Numbered from the stretch's first letter, positions 14,101 through 19,673 are shown. The stretch: 30,066 nt of DNA from Sergeia podlipaevii (GCA_030849805.1 JASANZ010001987.1:1-30066); one strand, 5' to 3'. Made by a program: numbers and translations. The notes: generated by a model not told the origin, from the sequence alone.

Positions 14101-14577
14101 ATCCTTAGAAATGGATATAACGTCACGCGTGTAAAAAGGGCTGCATATAAGCAGCTGTTTCGACAACAAAACGCGACTTTTATCAACCTTCTTTCTGCGA
14201 ACTGTATCAAGCCATCTAATTAGAGCCTTTGCCTTCAGATAGTTCCTAAAAAAACTGAGAGTGCGGATTTGAGCGTAAAGAGAACTTTCCTTACGCCAAT
14301 CAGCGACAGTACCTACAACCTCGAAAGTGGACTTCATACGATTTACATGGATAATATAGTCCTTAGTGACCACATAATAATTGTTCGGTCTGTTGCTCTT
14401 GGCAACGGCTCGCAGAAGGTAGGGCTCAAAATCTAAACCAGTATCTACCTTTGCAAAGTAAACATGGTTAATTGGGGGAAGTGCTTTCCCCTGGGTACGC
14501 AGCTTATGAATAGTGGCAAAGAAGTTACATGCGTCGTCCACTGTTCTCAGTGGAAGTGACGAAACTTCCAGCGCCAT
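2182..14577 (-). CDS. Axonemal inner-arm dynein heavy chain, single-headed DNAH3/6/7/12-type
   Basis: This 4131-residue protein has the full dynein motor layout. It is a microtubule minus-end-directed ATPase of the flagellar axoneme. A tail/linker region fills about residues 1-1240. The AAA1 P-loop GPAGTGKT is at 1269-1276, followed by CFDEFNRI (Walker B). AAA2 has GHTMTGKT at 1552, AAA3 GLTGTAKS at 1941 and AAA4 GVGGSGRT at 2297. The stalk coiled coils are at about 2560-2660 and 2760-2843, with the microtubule-binding tip between them. AAA5/AAA6 and the C-terminal domain follow, ending CSLDV. Length and the LGQDQGP and NCHVYASWM motifs fit monomeric inner-arm dyneins, perhaps DNAH6-like; the exact subtype is uncertain. 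Ser/Gly/acidic insertions sit at about 1787-1817, 3202-3267, 3585-3633 and 3800-3840. The ATG at 14577 is preceded by a pyrimidine tract. It is the first gene of the leftward unit. Confidence 0.95.
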   Translation of the reverse strand: MALEVSSLPLRTVDDACNFFATIHKLRTQGKALPPINHVYFAKVDTGLDFEPYLLRAVAKSNRPNNYYVVTKDYIIHVNRMKSTFEVVGTVADWRKESSLYAQIRTLSFFRNYLKAKALIRWLDTVRRKKVDKSRVLLSKQLLICSPFYTRDVISISKDVFDLQWKKAVRHGHVANGKYSSVHCVGIYSGKKGEAGYTTEEFLSCQNHHSKDLKEYIADVLVHILSTAVKRGGAAEKIIMNMPKIEGKRGVIGSVNKEVAAQEQRERQRGQKKHMVIYGNVGTLVRMAHQMQVEAIFKQACCTFFELGKVVNSKEAQRTSVWLFRVGCVVEQGSLALLPHREHLLNVAKTVLANSINALSNVPTCASSTELQGDNVNIQAMAAKNVFCGDALLNEYMQSIIDRINEDYDEASSKLLIYEAFVTATNFSQEWDVTNSQWTVTLESGTSLIGAICETDFRAYITKAMKLQNDVKKLSGRNFGTILVTCDEIVAALSQRLDKIVKRIISCLTILTASQFDTLNAQSDSWISKLEMPELSLEPYIAWVLDMREAEEEYEVFVNNTADLQNLFRLQSELNEKLRSDEPRTGAEPDLNGALRDPFLHALTEAKQFYNANLSKMKEKVCQEHGRIIASLQDIEKRLASTFCALKANEGGTTAVKKLEKVHDSLNRRRQDARKLDGYVEIFDMELLNWTEIGVAEDELKKYMDLWKTFEEASILKDRLRITTVENLNGQDVKDTIISLFQRAFKNSKIMPGDASDYLVQYLGEEKNKVPIYVELCNPALKEKHWESIFERTKVLHVAITSRTLHALDTAGLLEGHEEAITEVVSNAVGVFELEQHIEKIDKYWEERCFDVVSYAGRANAFIIDGVEEILEELEEQQVVVQTCLASKFLITVREAVESWEERLGVIRAVINEWVSVQKAWMYLEFIFSSDDIKRQLPDESLLFSSADRFFSTLMRQCSTDPHIAPLCLEGDALKKLERCTYQLDCIQKKLDEYLETKRVAFPRFYFLSNDELLSILSDSRNPLAVQPHLQKCFDNIKELIFVDAKTISCMKSSEGEVVEFSHEIKIMGNVESWLNDVERAMRDTLYDRLAACVAAYTHEDRNNWYFKHPAQCVATADQIVWTDDVEQIIAKAATSDAAWPQYMEWFQAQLLSTVALVKRNLTALERTVVSNLIVVDVHCRDICIQLSDARCASVVDFDWLKQLRYYWTEPIPESSAKDCVIRHGAAQLSYGYEYLGNQPRLVITPLTERAFLTCTAALHMQKGAAPQGPAGTGKTESVKDLGKALARQVVVFNCSDGLNYKMMSQMFAGLAQGGAWACFDEFNRIELEVLSVVAQQMLDITTAIASRQTSMNFEGHRIKLHPNFGVFVTMNPGYAGRTELPDNLKALSRPICMMIPNYALIAEIMFYSEGYTNAGNLAKKMIRLYSLASQQLSKQDHYDFGMRAVKSILVLAGRLKRSEPDTDEELLLVKAIRDANLPKFLTDDTHLFLALIKDFFPAVEEVTEASVNIVIGDEIRRVLEREKLQATAGMISKSQQLFDTLTTRHGLMLVGHTMTGKTTVMDTLAEALTNLGKTKEQYEHLGARYLSFFTKTMSAVCNPKSITMTELYGDVNPMTREWQDGIFSFIVRDLVKETSMGTNTDRHWVVFDGPVDAIWIENLNTVLDDNKMLCLVNGERIRIPEAISILFEVQDLRVASPATVSRCGMVYVDTEALDDGWCPIIRSLSEAAQKQLGGRWRHDRFMELCTLLLPTLLKYVRSECREYVRTVNAQLACNLFYLLKAAVMELEANLASSEEGAQRKNSRRSTGTRRKSSMPLRTATLLLGDSLFDALFVQSCTWGIGGNLADGYRERFATAMMEQVKMHKLYFPAGDAEAEGRGVFDYCVDFEVGDWRPWSELVPAFRYDASLSFFDLVVPTEHTVVLNYLLSAATRVQHHLLFNGLTGTAKSSTVNNFLLATLRTEDSASDYVAFSFTLSAQTSSNNLQETIESKLSKRKGEKELGPPPGKRAMIAVIDDCNVPQLEEYGAAPPVELLRQMLTQGGFYDRKRLFFKEVVQTMLIACCGEPGGGKNELTPRFSSKLLAFCVPQLSATSMRTIFTTILRSFFDARSFSEEVTSLASAAIDSTLEAYTRIAVECLPTPEKTHCTFNLRDVSKVVQGMLQVKPVHCDCKEKLISLWSHEASRVFHDRLVDDSDRGWWWRCSREIVNKFFAVEENAVTEESLKTIVYGNWGSQTNRDYQQIFSGPTTQEVVYQYLAEYNLQSATSMDLVLFTEAVQHLSRICRIVNQPRGHALLVGVGGSGRTSLCKLAASMMNMELQTVNIVRGYGIENFRDEMRKALLDGGTRGKEVVFQLSDPQIVCTEMLEDINNVLNIGEVPGSMALEHMEVITRFCREPCINAGRPDTRSSVYQYFVSQCRERVHVVLCMSPMSGSFRERLRMFPALVNCTTIDWFSEWPQDALLAVASAVLKKGDEVSASSGTVAAVNAKQSPPNLNHALAELMMYVHKTVKLASIELFEKLQRRNHTTPTSYLAALSLYQVMVRDLRLQIDSNAKRYQVGLEKLQGANRTIAVLKKQISDMQPALNAALRKAEEQKKSVQQQQREADAMREEMSKEQAIAQDLMNEAEGIRRECEEGLAEAMPALEAAEKALQTLSAKDIQEIKTFTTPPSNVEKTMNAVLILLKEKEGWASAKSCLNKIDFLSRLTGYPRDDMSAAVIRKVAAFVNDPDFIPEVIEKTSLPCRSMCMWVHAMYKYYFVAKEVAPKRALLQEAERKVAAASEDLRTKQAALQVVLDKITALEAAAREAQRKADQLNGEIEVAKARLQRADQLTSGLASERIRWETSLASLDKQRSRVVGTAALGAGCVAYLGAFPSAYRERLMDAWRGKCRELGLAFNTDFALEKMLPEAMVQQWALQSLPRDTFSIQNATILQRSARWCYMIDPQGQANAFVRKRENGSQGGLPLLVLKLTDDNFMRSVENAVQVGQPVLLEGVGESLDAALDPVLLRQVRRTGGRNVVTIGDKEVPYDDKFRLYITTKLPNPVLTPELQVKVTVLNFTVTREGLEEQLLADIVGTERAELQRSSDRCVVSIAANREEIWALEEQVLRMLNEASGDVLDNVDLINALQTSKATSEKILRELALVEETSVKITATREKYRPLATRGSLIYSVIADLARVDPMYEYSLQFFKGLVVSVLEAAQRRRRRSSKWRQRGLSNASASGSGLEESLSGHRHDEKDEDALETSVLRDAAEEEEGIELSDEAVAARVVMLTEEVTWASFRVICRGLFERHKLLFSFLLATTVMRSTGEITEEEWDMFLRGGVGRPLLGRFANDAERPAYMNMVTWADFAALCDTPAFASVGEHFFKKRAEWDRWFTETHGADIFASCPRSITELVQWRQLMVLKAVRPETLHHMVRDLVQGYLGERYTRAPAFSINEAFRDSTKLTPIIFVLSPGTDPTALFTAFAEEMGFAERKYMLSLGQDQGPRAQKMMENGRREGCWVYLQNCHVYASWMPSLQRLVEAINPADTHNDFRLWLTSSPSPTFPAAVLQAGMKLTREPPLGLKGKVRDTLSINTVLEAWDSHLHKEENASEGSASHLVVEDAEGSVAAVGAASPDVSGGVKGSAVTSTARWRRLAFTLAIFTGVVMERRQFCPLGWNLPYEWGAADFAAGLCTLTTALSRCTEEETVPWTELCFMLGTIDYGGRVTDMWDTRCLEVIASQFFSAEADARAMKAGGAGAGEKGLGRVPALPPTCTYEELLDFVEREVPDQASPEMFGLHGNAGIAVDRRRSADLVASLVSINSGDGAKSAGGGGGAAHENGDAEDAEAVEEKEDPVMTVARGLLERIPPVLPHVPAVGPSQKPEDAPLHTLLSHEADLYNRLIVEMGRTLKDLIKALKGEVVMTNRTERMAMRLSYNQVPDRWHQVGYLSLKPLALYFDDFLRRIDFVRTWCERGAPPSFWLPGLFFPQGFVTAVLQARSRALRVPIDSLRYRFRALPRVESEAVMAATRAATTSHVNAPDIVGAYVHGVYLEGCGWDEGACGLVESRPGALTVELPVLHFEPVGAEVPEHYTTTYECPLYKVSSRAGTLSTTGVSTNFIVSLILPSLNDVPGDHWTLRGVAGLCSLDV

Positions 14578-14582
14578 GACAA

Positions 14583-14614
14583 CTACAGTACAATGAAGAA
14601 GAACAAAAGGAAGT
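14583..14614 (-). promoter_or_regulatory. Probable trans-splice acceptor of the dynein gene
   Basis: On the minus strand, a CTTCC...TTCTTCTTCATT tract is followed by CTGTAG, with the AG at 14584-14583. Use of this AG would leave only five bases before the ATG at 14577. An alternative AG lies further upstream after a T7 run (near 14676). Confidence 0.45.
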
Positions 14615-14629
14615 TAACAACTTTTTGAA

Positions 14630-14647
14630 ATATATATATATATATAT
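14630..14647. repeat. (TA)n run
   Basis: Nine TA repeats just upstream of the dynein start. Confidence 0.8.
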
Positions 14648-15266
14648 TCGAGTGTATAACAAAAAAGGGGGACTTAAAAAAATGCTACTCTTCTTTCTTC
14701 CTAATTTAATAAATCGAATTATAATTGTGGTAAAAATAAATATTGTATATATAGAAAGGCAATTGTGAAATAAACAAGTAAATGATAATGTTAATTATAT
14801 TTATGATTATTATTAACATTATGCACAAAAAAAATCAAATAGTCATCATTTTGAAAAGAAACCAACGTATAAATTAGAAGCCAATAAAAGCATAAACACT
14901 TATTGATGCATTTATTAAAGTGCTTATCACAAATGCATTTTTGTAGGTTGTCAGTAAAGATAATATTTAGTGGCACACAAACAGTTCTCTGAGCTGCATT
15001 AATGATGGGAATCTGTGCGCATTGAAAGCGCAACTTAAAAGGAAAATGGAAGCCGACCAGCTATGCAACAACTACAACTTACAACGAAAAAGATACAAAC
15101 TAAGATAACGTGCAAAGAAGGGAGGCTTTCTTGTGTTACAACTGAGCAAGCAACTCTTCTAACTCAACCACATCAATGCTCCCGGGCATAAATAGAGTTC
15201 AAAAACCCATTCAGTCATCATCAAAGTTCTCAAAGGATCCTTCCCCCCGAATTGACTACTTCTCCA

Positions 15267-15278
15267 CCCCCCCCCCCC
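15267..15278. repeat. C12 homopolymer (G12 on the minus strand) in the strand-switch region
   Basis: Twelve consecutive C, followed by a CCACCCACC-type stretch. Long dG/dC tracts are a reported feature of divergent strand-switch regions in trypanosomatids. It may mark the start region, or may affect transcription or replication there. Confidence 0.6.
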
Positions 15279-15435
15279 ATCCACCCACCTACCCTTCTTT
15301 CCGGACCAGTGTTCCAAAGCAAAAAAAATGAAGAGTCTCTTCGAGATGGAATAGAGCGATATAACCCCCTCCCTTCCTTGCTTATCATTAGTGCAGTCGC
15401 GTTGCATCAATGCAGAAATGGATTATATTTCTCTC

Positions 15436-15499
15436 TGATCTCGTCCTCTTTTTTTTCCTTTCATATTGTTCTTTTCCTCAACTTTTTGCCTCTTGAAAG
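15436..15499 (+). promoter_or_regulatory. Probable trans-splice acceptor of the COQ9-like gene
   Basis: A long tract of T and C runs (with only scattered A and G) ends at the first AG, at 15498-15499. This leaves a 33-base leader before the ATG at 15533, with no upstream ATG in it. Confidence 0.55.
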
Positions 15500-15532
15500 T
15501 AATTTGTTAAGTAAGCCGCTGGAACACAAACA

Positions 15533-16369
15533 ATGGCCGCAATACTTCCTACAGAACTTTTTGTGCTTCGAGAAAAGGTCTTGAAAGAAGCGATCAAGCA
15601 TGTACCAGAGGTAGGTTTCAATCACAAACCAATTTTAGTCGCTTTTGATTCGCTCGCAGAGAACGAAAGGAAGCTTCTGAGCAAGGAGGCCATATCCTGC
15701 ATGTTTCATCGCGGCTTTCCCATAGCTCTAGTCGAATTTATTGTAAAGGATAGCACGACAAAAGTATTGCGTTGTTTGGATCGCAAATACAGTAAAACAG
15801 CCGTTCTACGGAGTATTCAGGAAAATGAGGAGGCATTTATTAACAACCGTTTTTTCATTCCAAATGGCGCTGATGTTGCCACTGAAGCGACACTGATAAA
15901 AATAGATTCCCTATTGCCGTTCGCCAATAGGTGGCCCGAGGCAGTTGCACTAGAGTACTGTCCTGGAAACGCAGGATACACAGCTCTGAACGTTGCGGAG
16001 TACATTGACACAGTTGCCTATCATGTTGAGCGTATAGAGGCGATTAGCAAATTGATTGCCCAAGCAAGAAGCGTTCTTCAATCAAAGCAAATGGCGTCTT
16101 TCATCCCGACACAACAATTATCGAACACTTTAGATGGTGACCACAGAAAGGCAGCTTCGTTTGAATTTCTTCGAGCTTTTTTTCAAGGAATCCCTCTTTC
16201 AAGCGGACCACATGCAGGTAACACTAGTCTAAGTCTGGAATGGTACTTGCTGCGTGGTAAACTGGTATCTCTTAACGCACTGGCAATGACATCTCTTCTT
16301 GGTGATACTTCAAAGAACGCCTGTGAAACACATGCTTTGGTGCGTTCTACTGTAAGTTATCTTTTTTAG
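15533..16369 (+). CDS. COQ9: COQ9-family protein (ubiquinone biosynthesis)
   Basis: The 278-residue product carries COQ9 hallmarks. These are an N-terminal helix with LKEAIKHVPEVGF; then ALVEFIVKDS; then RWPEAVALEYCPGN leading into an aspartate-containing helix (EYIDTVAYHVERI); and the C-terminal segment LSLEWYLLRGKLVSLNALAMTSLLGDTS. COQ9 is a TetR-fold lipid-binding protein. It presents ubiquinone intermediates to the hydroxylase COQ7 at the mitochondrial inner membrane. Unusual points are a spacer of about 50 residues between the two conserved C-terminal blocks and almost no N-terminal extension before the core. The start is fixed by an in-frame TAA a few codons upstream of the ATG. It is the first gene of the rightward unit. 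The family call rests on motif recognition only. Confidence 0.82.
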   Translation: MAAILPTELFVLREKVLKEAIKHVPEVGFNHKPILVAFDSLAENERKLLSKEAISCMFHRGFPIALVEFIVKDSTTKVLRCLDRKYSKTAVLRSIQENEEAFINNRFFIPNGADVATEATLIKIDSLLPFANRWPEAVALEYCPGNAGYTALNVAEYIDTVAYHVERIEAISKLIAQARSVLQSKQMASFIPTQQLSNTLDGDHRKAASFEFLRAFFQGIPLSSGPHAGNTSLSLEWYLLRGKLVSLNALAMTSLLGDTSKNACETHALVRSTVSYLF

Positions 16370-16456
16370 TGAATTCTCGAAAAAAGAAAACTAGGGAAAG
16401 TTTACTATATTTCTCTCTCACAAAGTTATGCAGCTAAAACAGAAAAGCACACAAGA

Positions 16457-16490
16457 ACCTTTTCATTTTTGTTTTCTTGATCTCCACCAG
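16457..16490 (+). promoter_or_regulatory. Candidate upstream splice acceptor for the SET/MYND gene
   Basis: A T-rich tract ends in CTCCACCAG, with the AG at 16489-16490. If used, it gives a leader of about 168 bases containing a 32-codon upstream reading frame (16498-16596). The proximal tract at 16602-16632 is the competing site. Confidence 0.35.
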
Positions 16491-16601
16491 CGCTGTTATG
16501 TCACGTGCTGAAGTCCCATTCCCAATGGTTACATTCATGTTAACTTTGGAAAAAGGTGAATTTATTCATCTTCATACAATCCCTTCATTTTTTTAAATAT
16601 T

Positions 16602-16658
16602 TTTACTCTTTTTTTCTCTTTTTTTTTTTTATTCAATAAATACATTTTGTTTGAGAAG
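16602..16658 (+). promoter_or_regulatory. Candidate proximal splice acceptor for the SET/MYND gene
   Basis: A long T tract is followed by ATTCAATAAATAC and then TTGAGAAG directly before the ATG. The AGs at 16654-16655 and 16657-16658 would leave three or zero leader bases. Confidence 0.4.
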
Positions 16659-17771
16659 ATGCTCTCATGTCAAGAAGTTTCAGGGTGTGGGCGTATGGTT
16701 GTTGCAGCAAAGGATATTAGAGCTGGCGAGATCGTCTTCACCGAGGCCGCATATGTGGTGGCACCAAATCTCTTGAGCTCTTCCAGCTACTGCGTTTATT
16801 GCTCGGAGAAGATCAAAGGGAAACCTCAAGTAAGTATGAAGTGCAGCAAGTGCGGAAGTGACTACTGTTGCACAGAGTGTTACGAAAAGCATGCAGGCGC
16901 TCATTGCATGAACGGCGAATGTTCAGCGTTTTGTTTCATAAATCGAGTTCGTAGCAAGATCCCTGCTGAAGACCTCGATACTTTTATTGTAGCGTGCTTA
17001 ATTTTGGCACGGTGTAATGCCGAGGGGAAAGCAGACAGAATTGTTCGGCAATTAGGAACGAGCGGGCCGACATCTGCTGTGGAGACGGTGGGACTAAACA
17101 AAGAGCAGCTACCGCCAAAGCAGTTTTTATCTTGTATTGCTCCTGGTTCTATAGTCAATTCTTCGTACGATCACGTTGAATGCCTTGTCTCTAACTGGCA
17201 TTCAAGCAATCCCGACATCGTGGATGATTTTTGCAAGCTATATGACACATACACTCACTGCATTTCAAAGAGGAAATATACAGTCCAAATGAACCAATTG
17301 GAAGTTGCACTTCCACTGAATGTTTCTTTAGATACGTTTGTTTCAATATGCACCGCGTTTTTGTGCAATGGATTTGGCATGTGGGATTCATCAAACAATC
17401 TACGAGCATCGGCTGTCTATCCTCAAAGTTCGTACTTTAATCACAGTTGTGCGCCGAACTTGGGCCGACGAAATCTCAAAAAATCCAGAGAAATGGAATT
17501 CTTTGCAACACGCAATATATCAGCAGGAGAGCCACTGTGCATTTCATATGTTGATATTAAATTAACAGCAGACGAACGAAAGGCGAAGTTGCTTGCAACA
17601 TACAGTTTTGAATGTAGATGCGAGCGCTGTCTTCCCACGTCTGATTACCTAACTGCAAACACACTCTGCGGAAAGTTTTTTGTACACTTATGCAATGAGT
17701 GCTCTACGAAGATTATGCAGCCACTTGCGGATAACAGGTTCATCTGCCCTTACTGTAACTCAATTCAGTAA
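16659..17771 (+). CDS. SET and MYND domain protein (SMYD-like lysine methyltransferase)
   Basis: Counted from the ATG at 16659, the product is 370 residues. The same frame is open up to 16647 but has no ATG there. The N-terminal SET half has GCGRMVVAAKDIRAGEIVFTE at about residues 8-29. An embedded MYND zinc finger has cysteines 45, 48, 62, 65, 70/71, 74 and 88 plus histidines 78 and 82. The SET core follows with NHSCAPN at 261-267 and GEPLCISY at 290-297. A cysteine-rich post-SET block (FECRCERC) and a final CNEC...CPYC pair complete it. SMYD enzymes methylate lysines on histones or other proteins using S-adenosylmethionine. The catalytic NHSC and the SET tyrosine are present, so activity is plausible. 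It is shorter than animal SMYD1-3 and appears to lack their C-terminal helical domain. Confidence 0.88.
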   Translation: MLSCQEVSGCGRMVVAAKDIRAGEIVFTEAAYVVAPNLLSSSSYCVYCSEKIKGKPQVSMKCSKCGSDYCCTECYEKHAGAHCMNGECSAFCFINRVRSKIPAEDLDTFIVACLILARCNAEGKADRIVRQLGTSGPTSAVETVGLNKEQLPPKQFLSCIAPGSIVNSSYDHVECLVSNWHSSNPDIVDDFCKLYDTYTHCISKRKYTVQMNQLEVALPLNVSLDTFVSICTAFLCNGFGMWDSSNNLRASAVYPQSSYFNHSCAPNLGRRNLKKSREMEFFATRNISAGEPLCISYVDIKLTADERKAKLLATYSFECRCERCLPTSDYLTANTLCGKFFVHLCNECSTKIMQPLADNRFICPYCNSIQ

Positions 17772-18204
17772 GAATGATGGAACACCAGTTAGCACAACAG
17801 CGACGTTTTTGTGTAACGGTTGAAAAAAAAAAAGCAACGCATCACTTTCAACACATTACTCTTTCAATATTAGTGATAACTTACACAGAAAAAGAATCTT
17901 TGATATGCCTGAATCTTTTCTTATAGATTTTTTTCTCTCTGCACACTCAGTAACATGCTATTTTTTTTTGACTTATCATCATTTTCTAAAAATTTCCTTA
18001 TCAATTTTCTTTTATTAGCATCATTCAAAAAAATAATAGCTCTCAAAATCAGCCTTCATCACGAAGAAACAAGACGTCTATTTGCGATTCATTGACAAGT
18101 ATCGTATTCATTCACTGTCATTTAATTATTTTTTATCTATTTATTGGGCATATTTACCTTTTGTACGATTTTTTCTTTTTAACTTTCCTTTTACTTCTGA
18201 AGCA
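17772..18204 (+). other. Intergenic region SMYD-membrane protein
   Basis: AT-rich spacer of 433 bases with several T runs. The last 50 bases form the acceptor tract of the next gene. The open frame that crosses it from 18082 begins at TTG, not ATG, and translates the tract as a Phe/Leu-rich string, so I exclude it from the coding region. Confidence 0.6.
18160..18202 (+). promoter_or_regulatory. Probable trans-splice acceptor of the four-helix membrane protein gene
   Basis: A T/C-rich tract ends TTACTTCTGAAG with the AG at 18201-18202. Only two bases separate it from the ATG at 18205. A second in-frame ATG is four codons further on. Confidence 0.5.
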
Positions 18205-18792
18205 ATGACCTCTACAATGCTACCAGAGACGGATTCCTTGCTGCAGGTTATGATGAGACCTCACTTTGCAATGGCCTTTTGCGCCAATGCCCTCCTCATG
18301 CTAGGACTGAGCTACTACATGGAGAAGAACCAAGTTGAAGGCAGCAGTGCTCCTGCGATGTTTGTGTACCCACAGCTCTATTTCAATATCTTATCCTATG
18401 TTGGACTCTTGAGTATCACTACTTTCCTTAACTCATACCAAATTACTCGTGTCATTGCAACCGGCCAGAGCCCACCTATTAAGCTGGAGGGGCTACGCCG
18501 GCTATGGTGGCCGATGAATCTTATTTGCGGCTCAGAGGGGGAGCGTAGCATTGTCACCTTTTCTATTCAAATGCTATGCTTCCCAGGCATGGTGATAGTG
18601 GTGTGTTTGTACTGCTTGAGTTACGTAGTGAATGGCCCACGGGATGCGATGCATTGGGCGATGCCCCTTCGCTTACACCTTGCATGCTCAATGGCGTGGA
18701 AGTTGTTTGCAACGGGAATCGTTTTCACTTCAAACTATTTGGCTGCGCACAATCCAACTCAGCCAATCCTCATTGCTCCTGAAGATCAGTAG
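18205..18792 (+). CDS. Conserved-looking four-helix membrane protein, function unknown
   Basis: The product is 195 residues from the first ATG. I do not recognise the family. Hydrophobic segments lie at about residues 21-38, 56-76, 117-142 and 155-177, joined by polar loops. The loop between helices 2 and 3 has a distinctive KLEGLRRLWWPMNLICGSEGER, and helix 3 begins after it. The C-terminus is short and polar (ending EDQ). There is no clear cleavable signal peptide. Possible homes are mitochondrion, ER or acidocalcisome; nothing in the sequence decides between them. Coding character (balanced composition, clean hydrophobic periodicity, good upstream splice signal) makes a real gene likely. 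An alternative start is the ATG at 18217. Confidence 0.75.
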   Translation: MTSTMLPETDSLLQVMMRPHFAMAFCANALLMLGLSYYMEKNQVEGSSAPAMFVYPQLYFNILSYVGLLSITTFLNSYQITRVIATGQSPPIKLEGLRRLWWPMNLICGSEGERSIVTFSIQMLCFPGMVIVVCLYCLSYVVNGPRDAMHWAMPLRLHLACSMAWKLFATGIVFTSNYLAAHNPTQPILIAPEDQ

Positions 18793-19130
18793 TTGCATTC
18801 TATCTTTTTGTTTCTCTCTCTTTTGGGAACTCATCTTAGTGCCTCCATTTTGCGCATTCTCTTTTTTGTTGTTTTTGTTGTTGTTTGTTTACTCGTGAAC
18901 ATTTTGTTATCGCTTGAGTTAAGCGGAATTGCGTTCTGCGTCTCGTTCGCATTTGTCAACTATTGAACTATTGTTTCATCCTCTCTTATTCTTTTGCTTT
19001 TGTCTTGTTTTCTTTTTATAGCATACCGTTTAGCTTTTGAATAGGTTTGTGCTCGTTTACTCCTTACTAAGCAGCAGAAAGAAAAATAACTTTACGCATC
19101 GGTTTTTCGCAGCGTAGCGGCTTCATTGCA
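18793..19130 (+). other. Intergenic region upstream of VTC1
   Basis: These 338 bases are T-rich and contain the main acceptor tract for VTC1. No gene is seen. Confidence 0.6.
18963..19021 (+). promoter_or_regulatory. Probable trans-splice acceptor of VTC1
   Basis: A long pyrimidine tract ends TTTTTATAG (AG at 19020-19021), giving a leader of about 109 bases with no upstream ATG. A later TTTTTCGCAG near 19110 is an alternative. Confidence 0.6.
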
Positions 19131-19673
19131 ATGGATAACGCTAACAAGGGTCTTTCTCTCCTGTGCTGCCTGGGGGACTCTCAGAAGCCGTGGGCAGCTG
19201 ACCAAGATGATGGTGACGTGAAGTACAGTAGTCTCCAGGGTCCTGGTGGCCGTAACTTGACTGGTTCTGTGAACGACAAGCGTATTTGTGTGCCGCAGAA
19301 GATTGATCCCAAGACTTTCTTTGCTAACGAGCGTACTTTTCTGAAGTGGCTTTCGATATCGGTGATGGTGGGACTAATGTCCTTGACTTTGCTTAACTTT
19401 GGCGATTCTACAAGCAATGGAGCTGAGCTGGCTGGTCTTATTCTTCTCCCTGTTTCCATCTTGTTTATGGTATACGCCCTGTTTATTTTCCGTGATCGTG
19501 CGAACAAGATCTACATGCGTGAGCCAATGAGATATGATGACACTCGTGGCCCGACGATGCTGGTATTAGTGCTTGGCGCCGCGCTTGTGCTTGCCACCAT
19601 CTTCTCTCTGCAGCGTCAGTACACCCAAACCGTTGCTTCATCTTTTTCTGAAACATCTCGTTTCACCCAGTAG
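19131..19673 (+). CDS. VTC1: Vacuolar transporter chaperone 1 (VTC1), polyphosphate polymerase subunit
   Basis: This 180-residue protein has the VTC1/DUF202 core: DPKTFFANERTFLKWLSISV at about residues 59-78, three membrane helices at about 71-90, 99-120 and 141-160, FRDRANKI after helix 2, and YDDTRGPT before helix 3. In yeast and trypanosomes VTC1 pairs with the catalytic subunit VTC4 in the acidocalcisome (vacuole) membrane. The complex makes inorganic polyphosphate from ATP and moves it into the lumen, and supports osmotic and calcium balance. The soluble N-terminus of about 55 residues is longer than in yeast VTC1. No SPX or catalytic tunnel domain is present, as expected for this subunit. 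The start has a clear upstream splice signal. Confidence 0.95.
   Translation: MDNANKGLSLLCCLGDSQKPWAADQDDGDVKYSSLQGPGGRNLTGSVNDKRICVPQKIDPKTFFANERTFLKWLSISVMVGLMSLTLLNFGDSTSNGAELAGLILLPVSILFMVYALFIFRDRANKIYMREPMRYDDTRGPTMLVLVLGAALVLATIFSLQRQYTQTVASSFSETSRFTQ

Larger units (their letters stand above)
14578..15532. promoter_or_regulatory. Divergent strand-switch region (likely Pol II transcription start region)
   Basis: About 955 bases separate the leftward dynein gene from the rightward COQ9 gene. Transcription diverges from here. In trypanosomatids such divergent regions are where RNA polymerase II initiates in both directions, usually on acetylated, H2A.Z-containing nucleosomes and without TATA-type promoters. 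The left two-thirds is strongly AT-rich, with a (TA)n run at 14630-14647 and long A/T stretches to about 14940. The right third contains a C12 run and a pyrimidine-rich stretch. I see no tRNA, snRNA or protein gene inside. The role as a start region is inferred from gene orientation. Confidence 0.75.
16370..16658 (+). other. Intergenic region COQ9-SMYD
   Basis: These 289 bases hold the COQ9 3' UTR and two candidate acceptor tracts for the next gene. No protein gene is supported. Confidence 0.6.

Noticed and set aside
14578..15532. tRNA or small RNA gene in the strand-switch region
   Set aside because: I looked for tRNA A/B-box-like elements with pairing arms and saw none by eye. A covariance-model scan would settle it.
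15252..15584. 110-codon plus-strand frame overlapping the COQ9 start
   Set aside because: It crosses the C12 run and the pyrimidine tract and enters COQ9 in another frame; no family features.
16647..16658. Earlier start for the SMYD-like protein
   Set aside because: The upstream codon is TTG; the first in-frame ATG is 16659. The same reasoning moves the sulfotransferase-like start from 20399 to 20411.
18082..18204. N-terminal extension of the four-helix protein
   Set aside because: The frame is open but begins at TTG and translates the pyrimidine tract of the splice signal; no ATG precedes 18205.
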